A DNA stretch of 64,000 nucleotides from Dactylorhiza incarnata (Eukaryota > Streptophyta > Magnoliopsida > Asparagales > Orchidaceae): NCBI GenBank assembly GCA_033032865.1, contig JAWHQI010000064.1:3410001-3474000 (forward strand), read 5' to 3'. The notes below the pieces were generated by a model. That model made no database searches, was not told the origin of the DNA, and saw only the letters and a program-made list of their open reading frames with translations. Of this stretch, positions 35,543 to 45,687 are shown one piece after another. The position numbers and the translations under genes are program-made. The first letter of the stretch is position 1. Each line of letters begins with the position of its first letter.

Positions 35543-36905
35543 CCTATCGGCTCACGACCCTCCTCGGGACGCTCGATCCGTCGATCAATGGGTTCGCTAG
35601 GGGAAAAAGCAGAACTGCTTGACTTCGGGAGTTGAGCTCTTGACACCAGTTCTAGAAGATGTATCACTGGAAGAGTGAAGATTCCCTTCATCAAAGAATT
35701 GGGGAACTTCCGGGAACTGATGGACGAAGAAAGATTGGATAGTCCCCCCTACCAGCATACTTTTGCTCGTTAGACTCTTCGCCTTCTCTTGTTGGCGGAC
35801 CCTTCGAGCGCTCCCTCTGAGTTAGCTGTAGCATTTCAAACTCTCGCTTGCCAATCCTGCTTTCTTTCTCGGAAAGGTATCTTCTCACAGAATTTTATTG
35901 GTCAAATTGAGGATTCTCCAACCCCCAAATCCCGGACGGGACTAGCTCAGTTGGTAGAGCTCCGCTCTTGCAATTGGGTCGTTGCGATTACGGGTTGTGA
36001 CAATTTTTGCTGTTCCTGCATTAGAAGGCGGGGGTTTGAGGAAAAACCTGTCAGTCCTACCTTGCTTGCTTCAGCTGGAGCCAGTTTCTTGAATTTCCAC
36101 TGACTTCACCGCTACGGAAAATGCTGATAGACCCCCACCCCAATCCCCATACCGTGGAGTGCTGTAAGGCTTGGACAGATTACAGGAGATCATCTCTTAA
36201 CCATCCCATCAAATAAGTGGAGGATTCATTAAATTGTGGTGCTTGGTGAAGACTTGGGTAATACGAGCTTCCTTCTGATTTAGCGATGTAACATCCATCC
36301 GAATTCAGTAGAAGCTCAAGACACATAAGTGCTCTAACCATGCTTCGACTTGTGATCAGTCCATAGATACCTATAGAAAATAAAGAAACAGGCGCCTAAC
36401 GGATAGGGCATCAAGGTGAAGCAATTTTTCGTTCTGCTAAGCCAGCTACTTTGCTGCTTCTGGATCCCGATCTTCTACCTCTGGGTCCTTTGCTTCTCGT
36501 GATTCTTCTAGCCGTCATGCATTCGTCCTGGGTGCCGATAGGCGGAGACCCTTGCGCCAACCTCTGGAAAGAGCTGAGCCGCGTAGCGGAGACCCTTGCG
36601 CCAACCTCTGAAAGGGAGAGATCATCCCAAAAATCAAAAGTGGAGCCGTCAAGCCTCGCCCAACCGGGACCAACCGCTTCACCGCGGAAGGGAACTAATG
36701 ATGGAGCCGCACATCGAACGCCGGCCAGACCCAGACTCGTAGGAAAGCCAACCCGGCACAAAGTTCCTTCACCAGCTATCCGACATAGGGTAGAAAATCT
36801 TCAAAGATTTTCTTTCTCTTTCTCCCTAATACCGAGTAGCCCGAAAGGGTGAAAGAAATGAGAGAAACAATTGAGATGGGTGAGAAATCCAATCTCAATC
36901 GGTTG
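35543..36905. other. Organelle-like DNA insert inside an LTR (candidate NUMT/NUPT)
   Basis: Comparison with the intact right LTR shows that this 1363-bp block replaces six bases (AATTAA, 38764-38769). Its composition is unlike the surrounding TE DNA. At 35938-35998 it holds a tRNA-Ala-like 5' half running into TTGGGTCGTTGCGATTACGG, which I recall as the start of the plastid trnA-UGC intron. The remaining sequence resembles plant mitochondrial spacer DNA to my eye. Two ~30-bp copies of GGCGGAGACCCTTGCGCCAA-type sequence occur at 36541-36610. The source organelle is not proven. Confidence 0.55.
35938..35998 (+). pseudogene. tRNA-Ala(UGC)-like 5' exon plus intron start, plastid type
   Basis: GGGACTAGCTCAGTTGGTAG gives a tRNA acceptor and D-arm, followed by an anticodon arm CTCTTGCA with anticodon TGC. 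The next bases match the plastid trnA intron start as I recall it. The match stops after about 60 bp and no 3' exon follows. Plant mitochondria also carry plastid-derived tRNA pieces, so it may have come through mitochondrial DNA. Confidence 0.5.
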
Positions 36906-37174
36906 ACTGAACCACAGATACAATTCGGAGCAAGCTCCGGCCAACTCTCGGAGGCTGGTTCCTCCAGAGAGCTTCTCTTCAATGAGAGCCTAAAGACTAA
37001 GGATCCAAAGATGACCTAACTCCCTAAAAAACCACCTCCTTATATAGGGAGGGGGGCTCACATCAAACTAAAACATTTAAAGAAAAGCAATAATAAATAG
37101 GAGGCGCGTGCACGTAACAATACATCCCGTCAGAAAAGCGACCTTGACCCCAAGGTCGGAGCGCCGCCTGCCGG

Positions 37175-38131
37175 TCAATAGTGGGATGTCGTCGAGGTGC
37201 CCTGAGCGTCGTCCGGTAGTCCGTCCGAGAGCAGCAGAGCATCAAAGTCGGCGGCGGAGAGCGCGGCCATGTCGTCGCTGATGAGGACTCGACACTCCTT
37301 CGCCGAGCACTCATGACCAGGAGAGTAGGGGTGCTTGCAGCGGAAACACAAGACCTTGCTTCGTAAGTCGTTGTACTCCTGGTTGGACAGGCGGTGGGTA
37401 GGGACAAGTCGGTTGTTGCGAGGACCCATCATTGGTGGCCGGGGCAGAGGAGGTGGCGGAGGTGTAGGTTTCGGATGGGTCGAGAAATATGTGGAGGAAG
37501 GATGCCGAGAGGGAGGTGATGGGGAAGGAATGTCGCCGGACATCGCGAGAAATTCTTCCTCCACCAGGGGGGCGAGGTCAATGGCGTGGTGAACTGTTAA
37601 CGGTTGGAGAGTGCGGAGACGGGAGCGGAAGTGGGGTTGCAAGCCGTTCATGAAGAACCCCAAGTAATGGTCTGGGGGAAGACCGGGGACATGGGTGACT
37701 AGTTCCACGAAGGCATCAATGTACGAGTCAATGGAGCCGGTGTGACGGACCCCGCAAAGTCGCTCGATCATGGGGACGGAGTAGCGGGCGTCATACCGCT
37801 GAATGAGGGTCTGAGAGAGAGCTGTCCAGGTGAGGTCGGGAGAGGTCTGGCGGAGCCAACGGACCCAATGGAGGGCCGACCCTTCCATGCCGATGATTGC
37901 GGTGGAGACCCGCTGTGTCGGCGCGATCTGGTGAATGTCGAAGAACTGCTCGGCGCGGGCAATCCACCCGAGGGGGTCAGACCCGTTGAAGGTAGGCATC
38001 TCAGGTCCACGGTACGGTGGAGTAGGCACTTCCACCGCTGCGGAAGCATCGGGAAGCACGGTGCTGGGGGATCCCACAGCAGAGGTGGTAGAGGGCCCGG
38101 AGTGCTGGCTGGGCTGTAAGTTCTGGAGCAT
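37175..38131 (-). CDS. Gag protein of the second gag-only element, intact frame
   Basis: A 318-residue uninterrupted frame. The core (residues about 40-180) reads MPTFNGSDPLGWIARAEQFF and VRHTGSIDSYIDAFVELVTH, the retrotransposon gag region. A Pro-rich linker (PPPPPLPRPPMM) follows. The zinc knuckle CFRCKHPYSPGHEC sits near residue 270. The protein then ends with an acidic tail, with no protease or RT after it. It is a homologue of the 32761-33720 gag but clearly diverged. The frame being intact despite the age of the nest is notable. Expression is unknown. Confidence 0.85.
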   Translation of the reverse strand: MLQNLQPSQHSGPSTTSAVGSPSTVLPDASAAVEVPTPPYRGPEMPTFNGSDPLGWIARAEQFFDIHQIAPTQRVSTAIIGMEGSALHWVRWLRQTSPDLTWTALSQTLIQRYDARYSVPMIERLCGVRHTGSIDSYIDAFVELVTHVPGLPPDHYLGFFMNGLQPHFRSRLRTLQPLTVHHAIDLAPLVEEEFLAMSGDIPSPSPPSRHPSSTYFSTHPKPTPPPPPLPRPPMMGPRNNRLVPTHRLSNQEYNDLRSKVLCFRCKHPYSPGHECSAKECRVLISDDMAALSAADFDALLLSDGLPDDAQGTSTTSHY

Positions 38132-38984
38132 GGTCAGAATCGAGGCGAACTGCTCGGCCTGTGCCTAGAGACGCACGTTTATGGTGGCGAGGGAGTGTTC
38201 GAGGGCTTCCACGCGGGATTCCATCCGGCTCCTTGGCATGTGAGGCGGCGACGAGCTGGAGGTCGGCAGGAGAGTGCCAGAGTCTAGGAAGGGTCGCTAG
38301 CAGTGGACGAGCGCTGCAGAAGAGCGGGTGGCGGCGGAAGAGCGGGTGGCGGCGGAAGAGCAGGAGGAGCGACGCTGGCGGATCGATCTGGCGGATCGAC
38401 GCTGATCGTGCGTGCAGGCGCTGGCTATCGTCGAGCGAGGTGAACAGGCGCTGACTATCGTCGAGCGAGGTGAACAGGCGCTGATCGTGCGTGCAGGCGC
38501 TGGCTATCGGGGCTATCGTCGGGCTATCGAGCAGACGCTGGCGATCGAACAAGCGCTGGCTATCGTCGGGTTATCGAGCAGACGCGGGCTATCGAGCAGA
38601 CGCTGGCGATCGAACAGGAAGAAGTATCAGCGGCTAGTGACGACGAAGTACACTAGGCGGGTTCACGCGAGCCTTGGCGACGGGGGACGGAGCACCGACG
38701 GCCAGTGCAGCGGGCGGTGAGGCAGGTCGGACCAAATAATACGAACTTGAAAGAAAATGCTTGAATTAATGAACCACAGATACAATTCGGAGCAAGCCCC
38801 GGCCAACTCTCGGAGGCTGGTTCCTCCAGAGAGCTTCTCTCCAATGAGAGCCTAAAGACTAAGGATCCAAAGATGACCTAACTCCCCAAAACACCTCCTT
38901 ATATAGGAAGGGGGGCTCACATCAAACTAAAACATTTAATGAAAAGCAATAATAAAATAGGAGGCGCGCGCGCGTAACAACTTC

Positions 38985-39880
38985 ACTCTAGGTCTATAAG
39001 TTGAAAGTCTATTTTTTAATACATGCAACATCATCACTATTAATCTTATGGCATAACATTGCATTCAAACTCATCATTCTAGCATCATCTCTTATTATAG
39101 GTAGAAATCAATTGTTATGCTAGTTATATCATGCCATGATATGGTAAGGTAAAATTGAATAATGAAAATTTTGAAAATCATGAAAGTTATTTGGCTTTAA
39201 AATCATCTATCCCAATTACAATAATTATTCTAAAAATTCCTAAAACTAAAGCCAAAGGTTTATGAATCGATCATTAGACTTAAACACTTAGGATGTCCGA
39301 GATCATTCACCCGTGATTATATGTTTCACAATAGCGGGGGCGTGGGATTGTATGCATTAGAAGACCTAACCTCTAAGTCATGTCTTGTCCTTAATCGGAG
39401 AGGATTCCAGTGTGGCCTTGCGAGGCACTGGTGGGAAAGGCTGCTAGGTTGAGCGACCTCTTTTGTGTGCATATGAGATTAACACACCAACCTATGAGGT
39501 GTGCAGCTCTTCATGCCCATCCGTCACTTAGTACGAGGCTAATATGTAGGCATATAGTTTGGGTATTATAATCTAGGACATACCTATATCATATATATTG
39601 CATGCACTCTTTATGATTACACTCTTCATGCATTTTTGGTTGATTGAACATGCTTTTTTTGTGTTTTGCATTGTTTATCATTTTGAGCTTTAATGATCTT
39701 ATAAAACACATATTTGAAAACCAATAAAAATATAAATACCATTTTTATAACAAACAAAAATATGCTTAAAGAGCCTTCTAATGATCTTTGAGATGTCTGA
39801 AACTTCTACACTAAGGTCTCTATATAAAAACTCTAAATCAAAGATTTTTTTTTCAAAAACTAAGAAATCGTCTACTGTTT
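38985..39880. other. Sirevirus-like interior, right of the nested elements
   Basis: Noncoding. A conserved-looking block at 39285-39560 has moderate GC (ATTCACCCGTGATTATATG). No protein match was recognised. Confidence 0.4.
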
Positions 39881-39881
39881 G

Positions 39882-39984
39882 GGCGTTAACTCCTAACGCC
39901 GGCGTTAGGCTCCAACGTCGGCGTTAGGCTCCAACGCCGGCGTTAGGCTCCAACGCCGGCGTTAGGCTCCAACGCCGGCGTTAA
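39882..39984. repeat. 19-bp tandem repeat with palindromic core AACGCCGGCGTT
   Basis: About five units of AACGCCGGCGTTAGGCTCC. The core is a perfect palindrome rich in CG and CCGG/CGG sites. Related single copies occur in both Sirevirus LTRs. Confidence 0.9.
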
Positions 39985-40717
39985 CCTTTTATGCTCCAAA
40001 TTCAATATTTTAAATGCTGAAAAATCCCTGATATTCTCTCATGCATATTTTTCATGTTTGTTTGTTTCTCTGTTTTAAAGAACTTTATTTTCTATTTAAT
40101 TTTGTTCTTTCTTATTAAAATAAAAAAAATATACAATTTTTTTTTCAAAAATATTTTTGTCATGCGTTTGTTTTAATATTTTCAAAAATATGTTTGTTTT
40201 ACTACTTGACTATAAGATTTCACATGAGCAAAAATCTTGCTATTTTTTTCCAAAAGGTCAAAAGTGTTTAGACATACTCTTAAAAATTCTCATCAATGTT
40301 TAATTTTTTTTTTCAAGTTTCCTAAACATTGTTTTGTCTTGTCATGTCTTTACCTTAATCTTATTATGTGCAATGAAATAGACTAGAAAATTGTGTAAGA
40401 TTGCCTAGCATGCCTCTAAGTATGAGTAATGTCTTTATGTTAAATAATGATTCATTCACTCACTCTTTTGGTAATCTACATGTGTTTATAATCTTAGTCT
40501 TGCATGATTGTGTAGTATAATAGTTTAACATGTTAAGATGTATGTCTAAATTACCTACACCTTCTTTTCAAACATCAATTTCTTCCACATATAAAAGTAT
40601 GTTTTTCAAAAATTTTGTTGTTTGAAAAAAAAACAAGTGAATTCGGAGACCTTTGTCCTAAATAAAAAAAAATGAATAAAATGACAAAGATAACTCCACC
40701 AAACACTACTTAGCCTT

Positions 40718-40905
40718 CTGATAAGTCTTAATGAGCATTGTGAGGTTGAGCACCATGAAAAGAATTATAAAGTGTCTTGTGCAAACACATAGTTTTTATC
40801 ACTTCTATTTTGTACACCGGATCACTCAAAATAAAAAAAAAATCAATTGCTTGTGTTATCCCCCAACAATACTTCGCTCCCTGATAAGTCTTAATGAGCA
40901 TTGTG
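40718..40905 (+). repeat. Pair of 25-bp direct repeats
   Basis: CTGATAAGTCTTAATGAGCA followed by TTGTG occurs exactly at 40718-40742 and 40881-40905 in the 3' noncoding part of the Sirevirus-like element. The function is unknown. Confidence 0.75.
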
Positions 40906-41724
40906 TGGGCGAAACACCTTGGTAGTTGTACTATTTTATGTGATTTGAAATATAATTCTAGAATTGATGTGTGGAAGTAATTCTAAGACTATTTTCTTAA
41001 TATTGTTTTATTACTTCATTATATATGTCATGTGTTTTGATTATCTCACTTGTATACTCTTATCAAAACACTATTTACACACATCATTATCTTTCATAAA
41101 GCTTCTACTCATGAGAATTGGATTATAATGCACATCTACATAATTCTCTAACAAGCTTAAGTAAAAACACTAGATTGCAATGCATGATCTCTACAATGTT
41201 TTCTTTACTTGAAATATGAATTAGTTATATTGTAACTATTCTCTTTGAATATGTCCAATCATGCTTCTCTTTAGTTGTTGAAAAATTTTCAAGGTTAATG
41301 CTCATTACATGTGAAAATTCTAGAAAAATTATTTTGCATTTTCTTGTCACAATCCAAAACTAAAAATCAAGAAACTTTCTCTAAAAATTAAAAAGATTAT
41401 CTTGGTTATTTTGTTTTTCCACTCTATTGATTTGATCTTGTATTTTTACCATGTTTTATCATGCTAATTTCAGGTCTTAATTTTGAGGTCTTTTCATCAC
41501 TTGTGTTTTAAAACTTTTTTTTCATTTTTTCAACAAGTGGTAGACTTGCTTGGCAAAATACAAGAGATTTTGTTCTTACACGCTTATCATATGTTTTTTC
41601 GCTGCATTAAATCCATCTATGCTTGATCACGACTTCCTCTATTATAAAACAAAACTCTTAACTCCCTCTTGGTGTCCCAATTTTCACCCTTTTACCTTAT
41701 TCTAGTTTTGTTTTGTTGCACTTC

Positions 41725-41999
41725 ACCCATTTTTGCTAATAACAAAAGGGGGGAATAAAATGATAAATCTGAAATGATTAAGGAGAAAGATTCACTAGAT
41801 TAAGGGGGAACATAAATCTATTCTATGGGAGCATACACTAAGGGGATCACTTAAATAGGAGGAGCACATTTCTATAAAAATAATAATGTCATAACAATCT
41901 CTAAGTAGCATAAGTGTCATATCTCTTTTAAAAACACATCATTTACCTTTTGAAATCTGATTTATCTTAATTGAATTTATTATTATAAAAAAAGGAGAT
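41725..41999 (+). promoter_or_regulatory. Polypurine-tract region before the Sirevirus 3' LTR
   Basis: Several purine-rich tracts (AAAAGGGGGGAATAAAA at 41745, TTAAGGGGGAAC at 41800, AAAAAAAGGAGATT ending 41999) precede the LTR. Multiple such tracts are a known Sirevirus trait. The last one is the likely plus-strand primer. Confidence 0.65.
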
Positions 42000-43183
42000 T
42001 GTTGGAACACAGTTTTCAGCATCCCTTTGGTTTGAAAATAACAAATCATACTTGTATTTGATCTAGTTTATCATTGTGTTCTTACTTTTTAGTATGCAGG
42101 ATTGAATAAAGATGACACTAAAATGCTATGTGTTGGTCTGGACTTGCTCAAGTACTGAAAAGAAATGATGTGACATAACGCCAAACGTTAGAGACAGCGC
42201 CGACGTTGATCCTCGATCCCACCAATGTGAAAATACTATGGTGGGAAGCTGTCGTGATTGCAGGTGCATTTTGGGAATGATTTAACCTAACTCCAGCTTT
42301 AGCCTTAACGACGGCGTTAAAGTTGCCTAAAATGAAATGTTTCCAAAGATGTAATATATCATTCCTGGATTGTGGATTCGAGCCATCAAAACAATTCTAA
42401 ACTGAGTCAACGCCAGACGTTAGCCCTAACGCCGACGTTAGCTACCTCTCCTATAAATAGGTGGCATTCATCCTATTCTATTGATGAACTCAAGGGGCTC
42501 TATTCCAACACTCTGAATTATTTTTGAGGGCCGTATTTCCAAACCACAATGATCTCCCATTCAATTTCAAGAGAAGGAATCAAAGGAGGTTTGGATCAAC
42601 GCTAACTCAACGCGAAGAATGCACGCTTCGACTTCAACGACCTTTAGCGATTCTTCGTCGTCTCCTTCAGATTTCCTCATAGAGAGTTTTATATTTGTCT
42701 TTCATATTTTTGTAACACCGTTTATCTTTATGTTCGGTTTGTGAATTCGTCGCAGTTGTTGGCGACTAAGCCCGTGTGCGGCTTAGGGGAAATTCGTCAC
42801 AAGGCGACTAGGTCTAGGTCTTAGTTCTAGGGGGTGCTCGAGGCCTTTCTGGGGATAGAAAGGCTAGAGCGGCTTGAGACCGTATCTGGGGAAAGATCGG
42901 CTAAAGCCAACCGGTTCTTGAGAGAAGAGTCGGTATTGAAAACAAAAAGAGTTTTAATATTTTCACTTTGATTTCTAGTGTTATAGAAGTTCAATTTTGT
43001 AATCAATTTTATAAATGATAATCATGTCTTTTCTTGTTCAATAAAATTGATTTGTTGTTCAATTTCTAGCACTTTACTTTTTATTTCATATAAAATATCA
43101 AAAGTTTTCCATTAAATCTTAAAATTTCTAAAACCCTTATTCACCCCCCTCCCCCCTCCCTAAGGACGCCTTGAGATCCAACG
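42000..43183 (+). repeat. 3' LTR of the Sirevirus-like element
   Basis: 1184 bp. It aligns along its length with 29061-30217 and ends GATCCAACG before the GGTAG duplication. It carries the same AACGCC/GGCGTT word set. Confidence 0.8.
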
Positions 43184-43188
43184 GGTAG

Positions 43189-44463
43189 TTCACGGCCCCC
43201 ATGCGTCCGTGATAGTCCATTTGACTACCAAAGCACTTTTGAAAGCTCTAATTCATGCCAGAAAACAAAGATGACTAAATTTGAAATCTTTAATTCATGA
43301 TAATGACAGAGTAAATGAGAGAAATAAAGAGGAAAGCTCGAATTCATGCCTCTGATAGAATTACCGGGCTGAATGAAAATCCAAACAGTCAAAGAGACAT
43401 TAAAGCTGTGATTTGTGCTAGTAAATTAAAGAGAGAAATGAAGAGGATCAAACTGATCCAATAACCACGCAATACTCTGCTTAATGAAAATCCAATAACA
43501 AAATCAAAGCTCTAATTCATTCCAAAAACAAAAGAGAGAGATAAGGTGGATAGCAGGTAAAACCAATAGCAATGCTAGTGCAAAACATTTAGGAGAAGAT
43601 ATTATCTATACTGCTGTAGCCTGCAAGAAAAAATGATCAAAGGAATCAAGGAGGTATTAAAAGAGAGCAAGTAAATTATGAGAAAAGGAATGATTAATGA
43701 GTAGAATGAATGAAGAATCTGATCAAGAAGTTAAACTGATGTTTGATGTTGATTATTTAAAATGGATGTGGTTGTGTCTTGCCTCGTCAGGCGCGCACCT
43801 GCACCTTGAGCCTGCCCCTAGGCTCCAAGACCCCTTTGCGCCTTGGCACGCCTAAGGATTAAGGCTCACCAGACTCAGAGGTTTGTAGCTTCCGATCGAT
43901 CGCCGTCGGGAACAGATGGTTGGAGGCCGGTGAGATCGATCTTGGGGATTTCAGAAACCTGCTTGGAGTCGGAGTCCATCTCTCTTGCGATTTGGGGTTT
44001 AGTTTCTTGAATCTGAGATAGAAAGGTAGAAAATATAATAATTTCTCTTGCAACTATAGCAATTTACTTTTTGATTTGCTTTTAAATGCTTGAGTGCATC
44101 ATAACATTTTTCCTACAAATCGACAGTCCATTGTTTTTGTATGGGGATTCAAACGACTGAATTTGTGAAACCGAGCTATTCATTACCGTCTCGTGCAATT
44201 AAGCCTTTCTTGCTTGGTTTCTATTATCTTCCTTCTCCTCAAACTGATATCTTCATTAGTGAATATAAGTGTTCTTGATTACAAGTCCCATTTTTGAATC
44301 CATTAATAAAGAGGTTTTTGACAGCTCCACGTGAATTCTACTTTGATGTCACTTGTAATTGGTGTGTTTCCTCTGGCAAATGCTGAATAGTCTCACGGAT
44401 GATGGCAAATTCCAATTCCTCTAAAATTGAGTTCTTACCTATATCCTAAATCATAAACCCTAA
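43189..44463. other. Intron DNA without a recognised gene
   Basis: Many AAAGCTCTAATTCATGCCA-like words recur irregularly (43240-43510), which suggests a decayed tandem repeat. A GCGCCTTGGCACGCCTAAGG block at 43838 is of a type common in plant short interspersed repeats. No ends were resolved. Confidence 0.35.
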
Positions 44464-45687
44464 GGTCCGTTCTTTTGAACGCAATTGACTTTCTGGAATT
44501 GACATTGGAGATTAGAAATTCAATTCTAGTGTTCAGCGCGACGAAATTTACGTGTATATTGACTTTTAAGTGAAAACTCGTGGCTTTGACTTTGAACTAA
44601 AAAAATCAAATCGTCAATTCTTACCCCCGCTCATGAGTTTTCTGCATAATCGAGTGTTTTTACCCGGGCGCGCATTTTCCGTCCTTGTGAGTGTTTTTCG
44701 GCCGGGCGCGTGTTTTTCTGTCGGGCAAGCGTTTTTCGCCCGGATGGGCATTTTTTCGCCAGGGCGTGCGATTTTTCGCCTAGGCGCGCTATTTTCCGCT
44801 TGGGCGCGCGTATTTTCGCCTCGGAGCGCGTTTTTGCCCATGCACGCATTTTTCGCTCGGGCGCGCGTTTTTCGGCCTGGGAGCGCGTTTTTCGTCCTTG
44901 CAGGCCTTTTTCGCCCAAACTCGAGTTTTTTCGCCCGAGCGCGCGTTTTTCGACCAGGCGTGCGTTTTTATTCCCGACGCGCATTTTTCTCCTGCGCTCA
45001 CGTTTTTCGCCCAGTCACACGTTTTTCGCCAGGGCATGCGTTTTTCGCCCGGGTGCGTGAATTTTGCGGGGATACGGGGTTTTCGCCAGAGCGCGTGAAA
45101 TTTGGTTCGGGCGCGCGTTTTTTGGCACTGCCACATATTTTTCGTCCGACCACGCCTTTTTTGCTCGGGCGCGCATTTTTCGCCCGACACTCATTTTTCG
45201 TCCCACCGCGCATTTTTTTTGCATTTTTTTCCCGAGAATAAAAACACGCGCTCGGCCAAAATATGTACTCCAGGACAAAAAACGCGCTCCCGCGCCGAAA
45301 AACACACTCCCGGTCGAAGAACTCTCGATCTGGTGAAAAACGTGGTCCCGAGCCAAAAAAGGTGCACCCGGGAGAAAAACACACACCCAGGAGAAAAACG
45401 CGCGCCCTGGCAAAAAACTTGCGTCTTAAAACATCTTATGCAATTTAATGCGTTCGGTGCTGACGCCAGTTTTGGATTCTATAAAATTATTGTATAATGT
45501 TAATTCCAATATCAATGTCATCATTCAGCCGTACAGCTTTTATGCGTCAATTCCAATTCTGCTAACTGAATTCAATTCTGCAACCGAGCAACATAATTGG
45601 AATTCTGTACAAAGTCAATTCCTACAGATATTGGTTTTCGTCGAAAAGCTAATTCTAGAAAGTCAATTCCGTCCAAACGAACGAACC
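44464..45687. mobile_element. TIR element carrying the 19-bp minisatellite, larger copy
   Basis: The left end GGTCCGTTCTTTTGAACGCA and the right end (minus-strand GGTTCGTTCGTTTGGACGGA) form imperfect inverted repeats of about 40 bp. Array flanks match 9150-9951 in inverted orientation. No transposase. Further AATTCCTTCCAAACGA words at 45830 suggest the true right end could lie near 45.85 kb with a nested copy. No target duplication was resolved. Confidence 0.55.
44655..45420. repeat. 19-bp CpG-rich minisatellite, about 40 copies
   Basis: Variants of CGCGCGTTTTTCGCCCGGG, the reverse complement of the 9293-9745 unit. Around 45230 the array flips orientation (from TTTTTCGCCC to CCCGGGAGAAAAAC units), so it contains an internal inversion or head-to-head junction. 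Confidence 0.85.

Larger units (their letters stand above)
35516..38979 (-). mobile_element. Second gag-only LTR retrotransposon, minus strand, with a split LTR
   Basis: The right LTR (5' in its own sense) is 38737-38979. The left LTR is in two parts, 35516-35542 and 36906-37119, separated by a foreign 1363-bp insert. The 5-bp duplication ACTTC is present at 35511-35515 and 38980-38984. The 26-bp word starting AATACGAACTTG at 35517 and 38738 is the shared LTR end. The minus-strand primer site TGGTCCGACCTGCC begins at 38734, leftwards, the same type as in the 23-25 kb element. The interior encodes a gag but no pol. Confidence 0.8.
29061..43183 (+). mobile_element. Sirevirus-like Ty1/copia element, 14.1 kb with nested insertions
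   Basis: LTRs at 29061-30217 and 42000-43183 are long, similar and begin TGTTGGAACAC. GGTAG flanks both sides (29056-29060 and 43184-43188). The primer site TGGTATCAGAGC, complementary to tRNA-iMet, starts at 30220. A gag-like start (PPIFEGKNYKG, then a stop) follows. The 3' region has TTGCTAATAACAAAAGGGGG and several purine tracts, typical of Sireviruses. Pol is not recognisable. Two other LTR elements are inserted in its interior (31453-34094 and 35516-38979). It is plainly inactive. Confidence 0.8.

Noticed and set aside
35938..36010. Functional nuclear tRNA gene
   Set aside because: Only the 5' half is present, followed by intron-like sequence; no T-arm or 3' acceptor half follows within a plausible distance.
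36451..36852. 133-residue open frame in the organelle-like insert
   Set aside because: No recognisable domain, and the last part overlaps the insert edge. Open frames of this size are common in plant mitochondrial spacer DNA.
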